64,000 bases of DNA, taken from positions 124,001-188,000 of the forward strand of contig CAZCUD010000001.1 in NCBI GenBank assembly GCA_964501785.1, given 5' to 3'. The position numbers and the translations under genes are program-made. How positions within the stretch are numbered: the stretch's first letter is position 1; each line of letters opens with the position of its first letter. The stretch is from DATBSK01 sp964501785 (GTDB lineage Bacteria; Actinomycetota; Acidimicrobiia; IMCC26256; PALSA-555). Below are positions 1 to 9,095 of this stretch, piece after piece. The notes beneath the pieces were generated by a model. It saw only the letters and a list, made by a program, of their open reading frames with translations, searched no databases and had not been told where the DNA came from.

Positions 1-1
1 C

Positions 2-1003
2 GCGTCGGTCGGCCCGGCCGGCGCGCAGGGGTCGTCCACCGCGTCCGGACCCACCTCGATCGTGCAGCTCGGCGACTCCGTCGCCGCGGGCGAGGGCACG
101 CTCTACGGCTACACCTACGACCCGTCGACGCGGACCTGGACCGGCGGCAACCTCGACGCGACGTGGCCCGGCCCGCACCCGCTCTGTCACGACTCGCCCG
201 ACGCGTACGGCGAGCACGTCGCCCAGGCGTTCGGCGCGACCTTCACCCAGCTCGCGTGCACCGGCGCGACCTTCGGCAACGGGATCGCCCGACCGGAGGT
301 GCAGGACGGGCAGACGTACTCACCGGCGCAGTTCGGCAACTGGGCGAAGCAGACCGACATCAACGAGGCCTACGACGCGGCGCAGCCCGACCTCGTGCTG
401 ATCACGCTCGGCGCCGACGACGTGCGCTTCGTCGACATCGTCGAGTCGTGCGTCGAGAGCCGGTTGGGGAGCGACCTCGACCTCGACGACATCGAGTGCG
501 TCGCGCGCAACCCCGGCGACACCATCCGCACCGACTACCTCGACGTCTACGACTCCGTGCTGCCGGCCAACTACAAGCGCCTCGTGCGCTGGATCGGCGA
601 GCGCGCCGAGGCGCGGGGCGTGGAGACACCCAAGATCGTGTTCACGACCTATCCCGACCCGTTGCCCGCACCCGACCAGCGCTGCCCCGACGTGCGGTAC
701 CTGGCGCCGCGTCAGGTCAGGTACCTCTCGTCGCTGGTCGACCGGCTCAACACGGTGATCACCGACACGGTCGATTCGCTGGACGACCCGAACGTCGTCG
801 TGGCCGACGCGTCCGACGTGTACACCGCCGACGGCGACCACACCTGGTGCTCGAGCGACCCGTGGGCGTACGGCCTCTCCATCATCGACGTCCTCCGTCC
901 GAGCAGCATCGAGAGCCAGGCGCCGTTCCACCCGACGCCCGTCGGCCAGGACGCCATCGCCGACGTCGTGACGAGCACCGTCCGCCAGCTCTACTCCGAC
1001 TGA
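2..1003 (+). CDS. Secreted SGNH/GDSL-family hydrolase, 5'-truncated
   Basis: Predicted secreted serine esterase of the SGNH superfamily. The frame is open from the first complete codon of the window, so the signal peptide and real start lie upstream; the GTG at 62 falls right before the catalytic block and would be too late. The first visible residues are an Ala/Gly/Ser-rich stretch like those that follow a cleavage site. Block I is GDSVAAGEG with the nucleophile Ser at about base 77. The Gly of LACTGATFG is block II. GADD sits where most members have GxND. FHPTPVGQ near the C terminus supplies the catalytic His. Four or more Cys suggest disulfides and export. Substrate unknown. Family call firm, extent of the 5' end unknown. 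Confidence 0.85.
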   Translation, partial: ASVGPAGAQGSSTASGPTSIVQLGDSVAAGEGTLYGYTYDPSTRTWTGGNLDATWPGPHPLCHDSPDAYGEHVAQAFGATFTQLACTGATFGNGIARPEVQDGQTYSPAQFGNWAKQTDINEAYDAAQPDLVLITLGADDVRFVDIVESCVESRLGSDLDLDDIECVARNPGDTIRTDYLDVYDSVLPANYKRLVRWIGERAEARGVETPKIVFTTYPDPLPAPDQRCPDVRYLAPRQVRYLSSLVDRLNTVITDTVDSLDDPNVVVADASDVYTADGDHTWCSSDPWAYGLSIIDVLRPSSIESQAPFHPTPVGQDAIADVVTSTVRQLYSD

Positions 1004-1044
1004 GCCGAACCTGCGGACCGAGCCGAACCTCGCCCCGCCCCCAT

Positions 1045-1095
1045 CGCTTCGGCGTCAGCAGACCGGTCTGACGCGGGTCTGCTGACGCCAGAACG
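1045..1095. repeat. Dispersed palindrome family A, copy 1
   Basis: Inverted repeat with arms GGCGTCAGCAGACC and GGTCTGCTGACGCC around an 11-base loop, lying between two co-directional genes. Two other near-identical copies occur at about 33199 and 58041. It can form a strong RNA hairpin, so it may act as a terminator, but the conserved sequence points to a dispersed repeat. Confidence 0.8.
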
Positions 1096-1183
1096 CTTGG
1101 GGTGGCGCCTGGGTACGCTCGCTCGCGGTGGCCCGGGCTCGCCCGAGCGGGGCGAGCACCGAGCGAAGACGAGGGGGGCCGTG

Positions 1184-1669
1184 ATGGCCGACCAGGAGTC
1201 CAGCGAGAAGAGCGACGTCGAGTCGGTGGAGCGCGTGATCGCGGCGCCACCGGAGAAGATCTTCGCCCTGCTGACCGATCCCGCCAAGCACCGGCTGATC
1301 GACGGCTCCGGCACCGTGCGCGACGCGAAGGGCGAGCCCGAGCAGCAGCTCGAGCTCGGCTCGACGTTCGGCATGAAGATGAAGATGGGGCTGCCGTACT
1401 CGATGCAGAGCGAGGTCATCGAGTACGTACCCAACCGGTGCATCGCGTGGCAGACGCGCCCGCCGGGCATCGGCAAGCACCTCGGCGGCGGCCGCATCTG
1501 GAAGTACGAGCTCGAGCCCGTCGACGGCGGCACGCGCGTCAGGGAGTCGTGGGACATCTCGCAGGAGAAGGGCTCGAAGTGGCTGGTCGGTCTCGACGGC
1601 GCCCGCAAGCGGACGCGCGAGGCGATGACGAAGACCCTCGAGAACATCGATCGCATCGTCACCGCCTGA
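1184..1669 (+). CDS. SRPBCC-family (polyketide cyclase/START-like) protein
   Basis: A 161-residue cytoplasmic protein of the SRPBCC ligand-binding fold. It opens with a charged Asp/Glu/Ser-rich leader, then VERVIAAPPEKIFALLTDPAKH, the usual first strand and helix of this fold, and ends with a long amphipathic helix. The family binds hydrophobic ligands or acts as a cyclase or aromatase; no substrate can be read here. The ATG at 1184 is chosen because GAGGGGGG lies 5 bases upstream and the preceding in-frame sequence overlaps the palindrome. It follows the hydrolase after a 180-base gap containing repeat A, so it is probably transcribed separately. Confidence 0.8.
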   Translation: MADQESSEKSDVESVERVIAAPPEKIFALLTDPAKHRLIDGSGTVRDAKGEPEQQLELGSTFGMKMKMGLPYSMQSEVIEYVPNRCIAWQTRPPGIGKHLGGGRIWKYELEPVDGGTRVRESWDISQEKGSKWLVGLDGARKRTREAMTKTLENIDRIVTA

Positions 1670-1696
1670 CCCCCGAGCCGCTCCGGCTTGCCCGGC

Positions 1697-1744
1697 GCGT
1701 CGGAAGACTCAGCGACAACAGGTGTTGCTCACTCTTCCAACCGG
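1697..1744. repeat. Dispersed palindrome family C, copy 1
   Basis: Imperfect inverted repeat starting GCGTCGGAAGACTCAGCGAC and ending CTCACTCTTCCAACCGG. Related copies lie near 15209 and 59674. It sits between two genes of the same strand, so it could end transcription of the upstream one. Confidence 0.75.
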
Positions 1745-1754
1745 GGAGTGCGTC

Positions 1755-2123
1755 GTGAGGCGAGTGATCGTCGACGGGATGAACGTGATCGGGTCACGCC
1801 CCGACGGTTGGTGGCGCGACCGTGACGGCGCGGTGCGCCGTCTCCACACTCGGCTCGTCACCCGAGCGCGCGAGCAGGACGAGGACGTGATCCTCGTCCT
1901 CGACGGGCGCCCGCTCGACGACCTCCCCGAAGGTGTCCACGACGGGATCGACGTTCGCTACGCGCGGCGCCGCGGCCGTGACGCTGCAGACGACCGCATC
2001 GTCGAGGTCGTCGCCGCCGACGACGATCCGACCGCGCTGACCGTCGTCACCTCCGACCGTGGTCTCGCCGATCGAGTGCGGGCGCTCGGGGCCAGCGTGA
2101 CCGGCGCCCGCTCGCTCGACTGA
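1755..2123 (+). CDS. NYN/YacP-type PIN-like RNA nuclease domain protein
   Basis: A 122-residue single-domain protein of the NYN (YacP/Rae1-like) PIN superfamily. The N terminus VRRVIVDGMNVIGS gives the first acidic strand with the D-G-x-N-x-I-G signature; VILVLDG supplies a second acidic position and VVTSDRGLADRV the third. This set matches the metal-binding Asp residues of these nucleases. YacP relatives cleave mRNA, often near the ribosome; that role here is inference. The GTG at 1755 is preferred over earlier in-frame codons because GGGGAG lies 6 bases upstream and the earlier codons are inside the family C palindrome. Confidence 0.8.
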   Translation: MRRVIVDGMNVIGSRPDGWWRDRDGAVRRLHTRLVTRAREQDEDVILVLDGRPLDDLPEGVHDGIDVRYARRRGRDAADDRIVEVVAADDDPTALTVVTSDRGLADRVRALGASVTGARSLD

Positions 2124-2155
2124 ACGCAGCGCAGCAGCGCCCGTAACCTCGCGTG

Positions 2156-3163
2156 ATGCGGCTTCGGCGCCCGTTCGGCGCGTGCATGCTCGTTGCGATC
2201 GCCGCCATCGTCGCGCCGGCGGCCGTCGCGCACGCCGGACCCGAGACCGCGGTCGCAGGAGAGCATGCAGTGGGCGTGCGGACGCTCGACCTCGTCGACG
2301 CCACCCGTGACACGCCCGCCGACCCCGAGGGCCAGCGTGGGCCGATCCCGTCGTCGCCGACACGCGCGCTCCCGACGACCGTCTTCTACCCGGCGGTCGG
2401 CGATCCGCCGAGCGACCCGGCCGCGGAGGCGGTGCCCGACGCCGAGCCGCGGCGCGGCCGGCACCCCGTCATCCTGTTCAGCCACGGCGCGCCCGGCTCG
2501 CCTCACGACTACCGCCGCAACCTCATGCGCTGGGCCGCGCAGGGATTCGTGGTCGTCGCACCCCAGTACCCGGTGAGCGCCACTGCCGGACCGACCGAGG
2601 TCGCCTGGGCCGACGCACGCGACCAGATCCGTGACGCGCGCTTCGTCCTCACGGAGGTGCTCGCGCTCGATCGGGTGCGGTGGGACGACGGTGGCCTGGG
2701 CCGCCGCCTCGACGCGGGCCACATCGCGGCCGCCGGGCACTCGATGGGCGGGCTCACGACGCTCGCCCTGGTCTCCGAGTGCTGTCGCGACCGACGTGTC
2801 GACGCCGCGCTCGTGCTCGCCGGCGTGTCGGAGCCCGAGGCCGGCCCGCGCATCGTGCGGCCGCAAGGACCGATCTTGTTCGCGCATGCGACGCTCGACA
2901 TCGCGGTCCCCTTCAGCCAGTCGACCCGGGCGTACCGGAACGCATCGCCGCCCAGGTACCTGCTCGAGATCCGCATCCCGATCGGCGGCGTCGCGGCCCA
3001 CATCTTCCCGTTCTCGACCGGCTTCGGTCGCATCTCGCGAGACGTGCAGGCGGTGATCGACGACTTCCTCGCCGCCTACCTCGACGACGACGCGGCGGCC
3101 GCCGAGCGGCTGCGGCCGGCCGCGAAGCCCGGACCGAACCTCCGTCTCCGAAGTGATCCCTGA
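2156..3163 (+). CDS. Secreted alpha/beta hydrolase (chlorophyllase / PAF-acetylhydrolase-like)
   Basis: Exported alpha/beta hydrolase of 335 residues. A signal peptide covers about residues 1-26 (Arg-rich start, AIAAIVAPAAVAHAG cleavage region). ILFSHGAPGS is the oxyanion-hole strand turn, AAGHSMGGLTTL the nucleophile elbow with Ser, HATLDIAVPFS the acid Asp region, and GGVAAHIFPF the likely catalytic His. The TTVFYPAVGD stretch near residue 75 is typical of chlorophyllase/PAF-AH-like enzymes, which act on ester bonds. Substrate not predictable. Start ATG 2156, with an adjacent GTG at 2153 as alternative. It follows the NYN gene after about 30 bases and may share its transcript. Confidence 0.85.
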   Translation: MRLRRPFGACMLVAIAAIVAPAAVAHAGPETAVAGEHAVGVRTLDLVDATRDTPADPEGQRGPIPSSPTRALPTTVFYPAVGDPPSDPAAEAVPDAEPRRGRHPVILFSHGAPGSPHDYRRNLMRWAAQGFVVVAPQYPVSATAGPTEVAWADARDQIRDARFVLTEVLALDRVRWDDGGLGRRLDAGHIAAAGHSMGGLTTLALVSECCRDRRVDAALVLAGVSEPEAGPRIVRPQGPILFAHATLDIAVPFSQSTRAYRNASPPRYLLEIRIPIGGVAAHIFPFSTGFGRISRDVQAVIDDFLAAYLDDDAAAAERLRPAAKPGPNLRLRSDP

Positions 3164-3210
3164 GCCTCGCGGCCGGCTCGCGTCGGGGGGCGCGGGTCGC
3201 GTCGCTCGGG

Positions 3211-3216
3211 TAGAAA
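3211..3216 (+). promoter_or_regulatory. Candidate -10 element TAGAAA (leader element, divergent copy)
   Basis: GGGTAGAAAG, 50 bases before the first propeller paralogue. It resembles the TGCTAGAAA element before the two following paralogues and the glycine-rich protein at 12822, but lacks the TGC extension. Promoter role is inferred. Confidence 0.4.
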
Positions 3217-3266
3217 GAAGGCCGGTCCGAGCATCCCGGCTCGACCTGGCAACCGGAGTCCTGACC

Positions 3267-4196
3267 ATGGTCCGTCGCATCGTGCGCCTCTTCAGCGTCG
3301 TCGCTCTCGCGTCGTCCGCACTGCTGGTCATCGGTGGACCGCAGGCGAGCGCGCAAACCGGCCCGGTCGGCTACACCTCGGGTGCGCAGTTCACTGGGGG
3401 CTCCGCGTCGTGCAGCCTGTACTCGGTCGACCTGCCGACCGGTGCCATGACGCAGATCAACGCTCCGACTCCGGGTGAGTGCGCCGACGGGCTGACGTTC
3501 TCGCCCGACGGGACCCTGTACGGCTATCGCAACGACGGCCTCCTCGGGTTCCCGAACGCCGAGCTGATCACGATCGACACGTCGACGGGCGCGCAGGCCG
3601 TCGTCGGCGAGCTGCCTCCGATCGCCATCGGCTCGGGCGGGATGACGTTCGACGCGGCCGGGAACCTGTGGCTGTACGCGGCAGTGCCCTCGATCGGCAT
3701 CGACGACGAGTGCAGCCCCACGGAGTTCAGCTTCTGCCTGTGGCAGGTGAACCCGGCCGACGCGTCGACGACGTTCGTCGGGAACGCGCCGCAGTTCGAC
3801 GCCGTGTTCGGCCTCGCCGCGTCGTGTGCCGGAGACGTGCTCGCCATCACCACCATCGAGACCAACGGGCCCGTCAACGACACCGAGCTCCAGAGCGTCG
3901 ACACCACGACGGCCGCGCTGACCCCGGTCGTCGCGCTGCCCGACATCTTCATCCCCGTCGGGCTCGACTACGCCGCCGACGGTGGCCTATGGGCGCTCAG
4001 CGCCATCGGTGGTCGCGGCCTCGGTCCCATGCAGAGCGACCTCATCGATCCCCCCACCGGGAGCGTGACCGCGACACCGCTCACCGTCGGCGGCGACCCG
4101 TTCTCGGGATTCCTCGGCGGTCTCGCGATCTCGCCGCTGTCGTGCGCCACGCCAGCGCCCGAGCCGGTGGTCCTCACGCCGACGTTCACGGGCTGA
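3267..4196 (+). CDS. Secreted propeller-like protein with C-terminal FTG tag, paralogue 1
   Basis: A 309-residue exported protein. Signal peptide about residues 1-32 (MVRRIVRLF core, cut near ASAQ). The body repeats motifs of beta-propeller blades such as ADGLTFSPDGTLYGY, GSGGMTFDAAGNLWLY and VGLDYAADGGLWALS, so an NHL/SMP-type propeller is likely. Paired Cys (for example in SCSLY and GECADG) suggest disulfides. After SPLSC comes a Pro-rich linker and the terminal PEPVVLTPTFTG, a tag also found on four other proteins in the window. No catalytic residues can be picked out. ATG 3267 has GGAG 8 bases upstream; the earlier in-frame GTG/ATA region is not a plausible leader. First of three tandem copies and the most diverged. 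Confidence 0.8.
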   Translation: MVRRIVRLFSVVALASSALLVIGGPQASAQTGPVGYTSGAQFTGGSASCSLYSVDLPTGAMTQINAPTPGECADGLTFSPDGTLYGYRNDGLLGFPNAELITIDTSTGAQAVVGELPPIAIGSGGMTFDAAGNLWLYAAVPSIGIDDECSPTEFSFCLWQVNPADASTTFVGNAPQFDAVFGLAASCAGDVLAITTIETNGPVNDTELQSVDTTTAALTPVVALPDIFIPVGLDYAADGGLWALSAIGGRGLGPMQSDLIDPPTGSVTATPLTVGGDPFSGFLGGLAISPLSCATPAPEPVVLTPTFTG

Positions 4197-4228
4197 GACA
4201 CGGGTCGAGGCGCCATCGGGCGTTCGAC

Positions 4229-4240
4229 TGCTAGAAAGGC
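4229..4240 (+). promoter_or_regulatory. Leader element TGCTAGAAAGGC (candidate extended -10)
   Basis: TGCTAGAAAGGC is found at the same distance (32 bases from TAGAAA to the ATG) before this paralogue and the next. TGnTAnnAA resembles an extended -10 element; no clear -35 is visible. Confidence 0.5.
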
Positions 4241-4269
4241 CCGTTCCCTTCGTTCGAGGAGCAGGGCAG

Positions 4270-5193
4270 ATGAAGCGGTTCACGCGAACGCTGGCAGTCG
4301 GGGTCCTCGCCGCTGGGCTGCTCGGCGTCATCGGGGTGGGCACCGCGTCGGCCGGCAGCGGTGAGGTCGGCTACACCGTCGGTCTCGAGTCGATCGACGG
4401 TGGGATCGCGGAGTGCGACTTCTACTCCGTCGAGCTCGCCACCGGCGTCATGACCGAGATCAACGCGAACCCGCTGGAGTGCGCGGACGGCCTCACCTTC
4501 TCCCCCGACGGGACGCTCTACGCCTACGTCAGCCCGCGGCCCGTCGGCTTCAGCAACGCGCAGCTCTTCACGATCGACGTGACCGACGGCTCGCAGGCCT
4601 TCGTCGGCACGTTGCCACCCGTCGTCCTCGGGTCGGGGGGCATGACCTTCGACGCGGCCGGCAACCTCTGGCTCTACGGCACGCCGGCCACCGGCATGGA
4701 TCCCGACTGCGGGACGAGCGGCTTCGAGTCGTGCCTCTGGCAGGTCGATCCCACTGACGGGTCGACCACGTTCGTCGGCGGGCAGACCGAACGCATCGTG
4801 TACGGCCTGGCCGCGACCTGTGCGGGTGTGTACGCGATCACGACACCCATCCCGGGTGGCCTCGTCAGCGGTACCGAGGTGGCGCTCGTCGACACGGCGA
4901 CCGGTGGCCTCGACCTGGTCGTGAGCACCGACGACATCAACAACCCCGAGGGGCTGGACTTCGACTTCTCGGGCGCGCTCTGGGCGCTCGGGTCCGGTCC
5001 CGAGAGCGGAATCCCCAACTGGACGATCTTCGACGTCGACCTCACCACCGGTGCGTCCACGGGCCAGGCGATGACGCTCGACGGCGGGCCCTTCTTCGGC
5101 TTCCTGTTCGGGCTCGCCATCTCGCCGACGGAGCCGTGCCCGGCGCCGCCGACGCCCGAGCCGATCGTCATCACGCCCACGTTCACCGGCTGA
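4270..5193 (+). CDS. Secreted propeller-like protein with C-terminal FTG tag, paralogue 2
   Basis: A 307-residue exported protein, second of three tandem paralogues and clearly closest to the third. Signal peptide about 1-27 (MKRFTRTLAVG core, cut after TASAG). Propeller-like blades include ADGLTFSPDGTLYAY, GSGGMTFDAAGNLWLYG and GLDFDFSGALWALG. The end is SPTEPCPAPP, then PEPIVITPTFTG: a Cys, a Pro-rich linker and the shared tag. GAGGAG sits 9 bases before the ATG. The leader from TGCTAGAAAGGC to the start codon is nearly the same as that of the next gene, so the duplicated unit carried its promoter. Likely an extracellular or surface protein of unknown binding partner. Confidence 0.8.
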   Translation: MKRFTRTLAVGVLAAGLLGVIGVGTASAGSGEVGYTVGLESIDGGIAECDFYSVELATGVMTEINANPLECADGLTFSPDGTLYAYVSPRPVGFSNAQLFTIDVTDGSQAFVGTLPPVVLGSGGMTFDAAGNLWLYGTPATGMDPDCGTSGFESCLWQVDPTDGSTTFVGGQTERIVYGLAATCAGVYAITTPIPGGLVSGTEVALVDTATGGLDLVVSTDDINNPEGLDFDFSGALWALGSGPESGIPNWTIFDVDLTTGASTGQAMTLDGGPFFGFLFGLAISPTEPCPAPPTPEPIVITPTFTG

Positions 5194-5224
5194 GCCCACG
5201 GACCCGCGCCGTCCGGAGACCGGC

Positions 5225-5236
5225 TGCTAGAAAGGC
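5225..5236 (+). promoter_or_regulatory. Leader element TGCTAGAAAGGC (candidate extended -10)
   Basis: Same 12 bases and same 32-base distance to the start codon as the copy at 4229, followed by a similar leader with GGAGGAG. This repetition is why it is read as a promoter or leader element. Confidence 0.5.
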
Positions 5237-5265
5237 TCGTCCCCTTCGGCGGAGGAGCAGGGCGG

Positions 5266-6192
5266 ATGAAGCGGTTGATGCGGGGTCTGGCGGTCGGTGC
5301 CCTCAGCGCGGCACTGGTCGGGGTGGTCGGCGTCGGCTCGGCCGGCGCCGGCAGCGGCGAGGTCGGGTACTCGGTCGGCGTCCAGACGCCCAGCGGCGGC
5401 CTGGAGTGCGACTTCTTCTCCGTCGAGCTCGCCTCCGGGGTCCTCACCCGCGTCAACGACCCGATCACCCAGGCGGTGACGTGCGCCGACGGCCTCACGT
5501 TCGCCCCCGACGGCACGCTCTACGCGTACACGAGCCCCGTGCCCGTCGGCTTCACGAACGCGCAGCTCGTCACGATCGATCCGACGACCGGCGCGCAGAC
5601 GGTGATCGGCGACCTGCCGCCGGTGGTCCTCGGCAGTGGGGGGATGACGTTCGACGGTGCCGGCAACCTCTGGCTCTACGGCACGCCCGTCCAGGGCGTC
5701 GACCCCGACTGTGCCGCGACGGGCTTCGAGTCGTGCCTCTGGCAGGTGAACCCCGCCGACGCGACCACGACGTTCGTGGGCGGCCAGTCGGAACGGATCG
5801 TCTACGGGCTGGCTGCGACGTGCACCGACGTGTACGCGATCCAGACCCCGATCCCCGGCGGCCTGGTGAGCGGCACCGAGCTCGCGCTGGTCGACACCGC
5901 GACAGGTGGTCTCGAGCTCCTGACGAACGTCGACGACGTGTGGGGCCCCGAGGGCCTCGACTTCGACTTCGCCGGTGGGCTCTGGGCGCTCGGCCTCACG
6001 CCCCCGGCCGGCCTCTTCGGCTTCATGCAGGTGTCGAGCATCGACCCGGCCACCGGTGCCGCGACGAGCACGCCGCTCACGTTCGCCGGCGAGCAGTTCA
6101 ACGGGTTCCTCAACGGCCTGGCGATCTCGCCGCTCGACTGCACCGAGCCGACCCCCGAGCCGATCGTCATCACGCCGACGTTCACGGGCTGA
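5266..6192 (+). CDS. Secreted propeller-like protein with C-terminal FTG tag, paralogue 3
   Basis: A 308-residue exported protein, third tandem paralogue. Signal peptide about 1-28 (MKRLMRGLAVG core, cut near AGAG). Blade motifs ADGLTFAPDGTLYAY, GSGGMTFDGAGNLWLYG and GLDFDFAGGLWALG match paralogue 2 closely. SPLDCTEPTPEP leads into the tag PIVITPTFTG. GGAGGAG precedes the ATG. The GTG-free short spacing (72 bases) to paralogue 2 is filled by the repeated leader. A perfect hairpin follows the stop codon. As in its sisters, no active-site signature is visible, so a structural or binding role is more likely than catalysis, but this is inference. Confidence 0.8.
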   Translation: MKRLMRGLAVGALSAALVGVVGVGSAGAGSGEVGYSVGVQTPSGGLECDFFSVELASGVLTRVNDPITQAVTCADGLTFAPDGTLYAYTSPVPVGFTNAQLVTIDPTTGAQTVIGDLPPVVLGSGGMTFDGAGNLWLYGTPVQGVDPDCAATGFESCLWQVNPADATTTFVGGQSERIVYGLAATCTDVYAIQTPIPGGLVSGTELALVDTATGGLELLTNVDDVWGPEGLDFDFAGGLWALGLTPPAGLFGFMQVSSIDPATGAATSTPLTFAGEQFNGFLNGLAISPLDCTEPTPEPIVITPTFTG

Positions 6193-6204
6193 GCGAACCG
6201 GCTC

Positions 6205-6231
6205 GGCGTCGCGGTCGTGCACCGCGACGCC
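6205..6231. terminator. Hairpin between convergent genes
   Basis: Perfect 11-bp inverted repeat GGCGTCGCGGT and ACCGCGACGCC around a 5-base loop, 13 bases after the stop of the + gene and 17 bases before the end of the - gene. No T-tract, so it may stop transcription from either side only weakly or with Rho. Confidence 0.65.
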
Positions 6232-6247
6232 CCCCGTGGGGTCGTGA

Positions 6248-6916
6248 TCAGTAGCGAGCGGTGGTGGTCGGGGTGCTGCGCTCTTCGACCGGCGGGAGCC
6301 CGGCGTCTTCGCGGGCGTCCGTGTAGGCCTTCGCGTCCTGGAGCCGGGGCGAGATGTAGAGGAAGAACGTCTCGCGGTTCCCGCTCTCGCTCGAGCCCTT
6401 CGACTCCTTCGCGGCCCGCTTCACCAGCGTCGAGAGGTCGGCCTTCTTCCACTTGATGGAGCGGTAGGTGTCGTCGGTGACGAAGATCTGGGTGACCGGC
6501 GGCGGCGTCGGGCTGGGGATCTCGACCGGCTCGATGCACACGTCGAAGCTCTCGAGGCCGGGCCACCGCTCGTACACCTTGGGCAGGAACACCCGGGCCG
6601 ACGAGGCGATGCGGTCGAGGTAGAAGTCGGCGTCGACGCCCTCGGTCTCGATCGGCTCCACGTAGATCGCGAGGTGGGTGCCGTCCTCCGTGAACCGGTA
6701 CGTCTCGAGGTCCTGGAGCCCGGCCCTCGTGGTGACCAGGCCGAGCTTCTTCAGCGCCGGGTCGAAGATCGCCGCCAGCTCCTCGCGGGTGTGCGGCGGG
6801 AGGCTGCCCGACTGGGCGGGAGCGGCGGGAGCCATGGCGACGGCGACGCCCGCGAGCGCGGCGGTCAGGGCGACGCCGGCCGCGAGTCGACGCACGAGCG
6901 ATCGGTGACGAGCCAC
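6248..6916 (-). CDS. Secreted protein of unknown function
   Basis: A 222-residue protein with a clear signal peptide (MARHRSLVRR n-region, Ala/Val core, cut near APAQS at about residue 36). The mature part has HTREELAAIFDPALKKLGL, then mixed alpha/beta segments with a single Cys (DVCIEP) and a Pro-rich SPTPPP patch near residue 130. The C-terminal quarter is charged (AAKESKGSSESGNRE) and ends in a Thr-rich tail. I do not recognise the family. It converges on the propeller genes across a hairpin and is divergent from nothing close, so context gives no function. The real-gene call rests on length, signal peptide and codon pattern. Confidence 0.65.
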   Translation of the reverse strand: MARHRSLVRRLAAGVALTAALAGVAVAMAPAAPAQSGSLPPHTREELAAIFDPALKKLGLVTTRAGLQDLETYRFTEDGTHLAIYVEPIETEGVDADFYLDRIASSARVFLPKVYERWPGLESFDVCIEPVEIPSPTPPPVTQIFVTDDTYRSIKWKKADLSTLVKRAAKESKGSSESGNRETFFLYISPRLQDAKAYTDAREDAGLPPVEERSTPTTTARY

Positions 6917-6946
6917 GCGCGCAGCGTATCCGGGGCCTTGCGCCGC

Positions 6947-8179
6947 TCAGACGCGGTCGAGCTCGAGCATGCGGATCGCGTTGCCGCGCAGGACCTTGTA
7001 GGCGGTCTCGTCGTCGAGGCCGGCGTCGGCGATCATCTTCTCCACGTACACCTTGGAGTGGGGCCAGGTCGTGTCGGTGTGCGGGTAGTCGGTCTCGAAG
7101 CAGATGTTGTCGACGCCCACGGTGTCGAGGTTGTTGAGCCCCACCCGGTCGGCGGTGAAGCAGCCGTAGATGCGGCCGTAGTAGTAGGTGGACGGCGGCT
7201 CCGGGATGATCTCCTTCGAGTGCTGCCACGCGTCGTGGGTCTCCCAGACCGTGTCGGCCCGCTCGAGCGCGTACGGGATCCAGCCGATCTGGCCCTCGGA
7301 GTACGCGAGCTTCAGCTTCGGGTACTGCATCAGCTTGCCGCTGAACAGCCAGTCGGCCAGTGACGCCATCGAGTTGTTGAACGCGAGCGTGCCGCCCACG
7401 CCCTCGGGGGCATCGGGCGATGCCGCCGGGTTGCTCGACGACGAGCCGATGTGCATGCACAGCGCCACGCCCGTGTCGTTGCAGACGTCGAACACCGGGT
7501 CCCAGTGGCCCGTGTGGATGCTCGGCAGGTTCAGTCGGGTGGGCAGCTCCGAGAAGCAGAACGCGCGCACGCCGCGGTCGGCGTTGCGTCGGATCTCGGC
7601 CGCCGCGAGCTCCACGTCCCACAGCGGCATGATGCAGAGCGGGATGTTCATCCCACCCGAGGGCTCGCACCACTCCTCGACCATCCAGTCGTTGTACGCC
7701 CGGACGCACGCGAGCGCGAGGTCCTTGTCCTGGGCCTCGTAGAAGGTCTGACCGCAGAAGCGGGGGAACGTCGGGAAGGGCAGCGACCCGTCGACCCAGT
7801 TGAGCTCGAAGTCGGCGATGCGGGCGTCGCGCTCGTAGCAGCCGGGACGCATGTCGTCGAAGGTCACCGGCGTCATCGTCATCGTCTCGCGGTCGAACTT
7901 GGCGACGTCGCCGCCGGGCGTCGCCGACAGCGGGATGGCGACGAACTTCTTCTGCACGTAGATGACGCGGTCCTCGTAGATCCAGGCGTCGCCCCACTCC
8001 CCTTCGGGGTCCTCGGTGTTGGTGTACTTCGCGCCGGGATGGTGGACGAACGGCGCCCAGCGCTTGCGCTCGACCCGGGGTCCCCTCTCGCGGTGCTTCT
8101 CTGGGAGGTAGGTCTGCCAGACGTGGGGCGGCTCGACGACGTGGTCGTCGACGCTGACGATCTTGGGGACCTCGCGCAT
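6947..8179 (-). CDS. Amidohydrolase-family metal-dependent hydrolase, paralogue 1
   Basis: A 410-residue cytoplasmic TIM-barrel amidohydrolase of the ACMSD/amidohydrolase-2 type. The N terminus VPKIVSVDDHVVEPPHVW places the D-x-H metal-binding pair on strand 1 (here DDHVVEP). ALCMHIGSSSS near the middle carries a metal-ligand His, and CFETDYPHTDTTWPHS near the C terminus carries the conserved Asp. This family hydrolyses or decarboxylates ring compounds; the substrate is unknown. The start ATG at 8179 fits the paralogue's N terminus. A CTGAC-N6-GTCAG inverted repeat lies 24 bases upstream, as before the second paralogue. The two genes flank a carbonic anhydrase gene of opposite strand. Confidence 0.85.
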   Translation of the reverse strand: MREVPKIVSVDDHVVEPPHVWQTYLPEKHRERGPRVERKRWAPFVHHPGAKYTNTEDPEGEWGDAWIYEDRVIYVQKKFVAIPLSATPGGDVAKFDRETMTMTPVTFDDMRPGCYERDARIADFELNWVDGSLPFPTFPRFCGQTFYEAQDKDLALACVRAYNDWMVEEWCEPSGGMNIPLCIMPLWDVELAAAEIRRNADRGVRAFCFSELPTRLNLPSIHTGHWDPVFDVCNDTGVALCMHIGSSSSNPAASPDAPEGVGGTLAFNNSMASLADWLFSGKLMQYPKLKLAYSEGQIGWIPYALERADTVWETHDAWQHSKEIIPEPPSTYYYGRIYGCFTADRVGLNNLDTVGVDNICFETDYPHTDTTWPHSKVYVEKMIADAGLDDETAYKVLRGNAIRMLELDRV

Positions 8180-8202
8180 GGTGGGACTCCCGCTCGCGGA
8201 AC

Positions 8203-8218
8203 CTGACGCCGGTGTCAG
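8203..8218. promoter_or_regulatory. Inverted repeat CTGAC-N6-GTCAG, candidate operator
   Basis: CTGAC at 8203-8207 and GTCAG at 8214-8218, 24 bases upstream of amidohydrolase paralogue 1. The same core with the same 6-base spacer is upstream of paralogue 2. It has the form of a TetR-type operator, but no regulator gene adjoins it. Confidence 0.5.
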
Positions 8219-8362
8219 CGTACTCCGGGGTCCGCTCGGCCGGTCCGGCCGGCGGGCATCGCTGCGGTTCGGGCGTCCGACGGTGATACTGGCGTCGCGA
8301 CTTCTGCCGCGGGGTTGGCGAGGACGCGCGGAACGGGCGGACGACGGGCGGAAGGACGGGCG

Positions 8363-9085
<723 letters not shown>

Positions 9086-9095
9086 GGCGTCGCGC

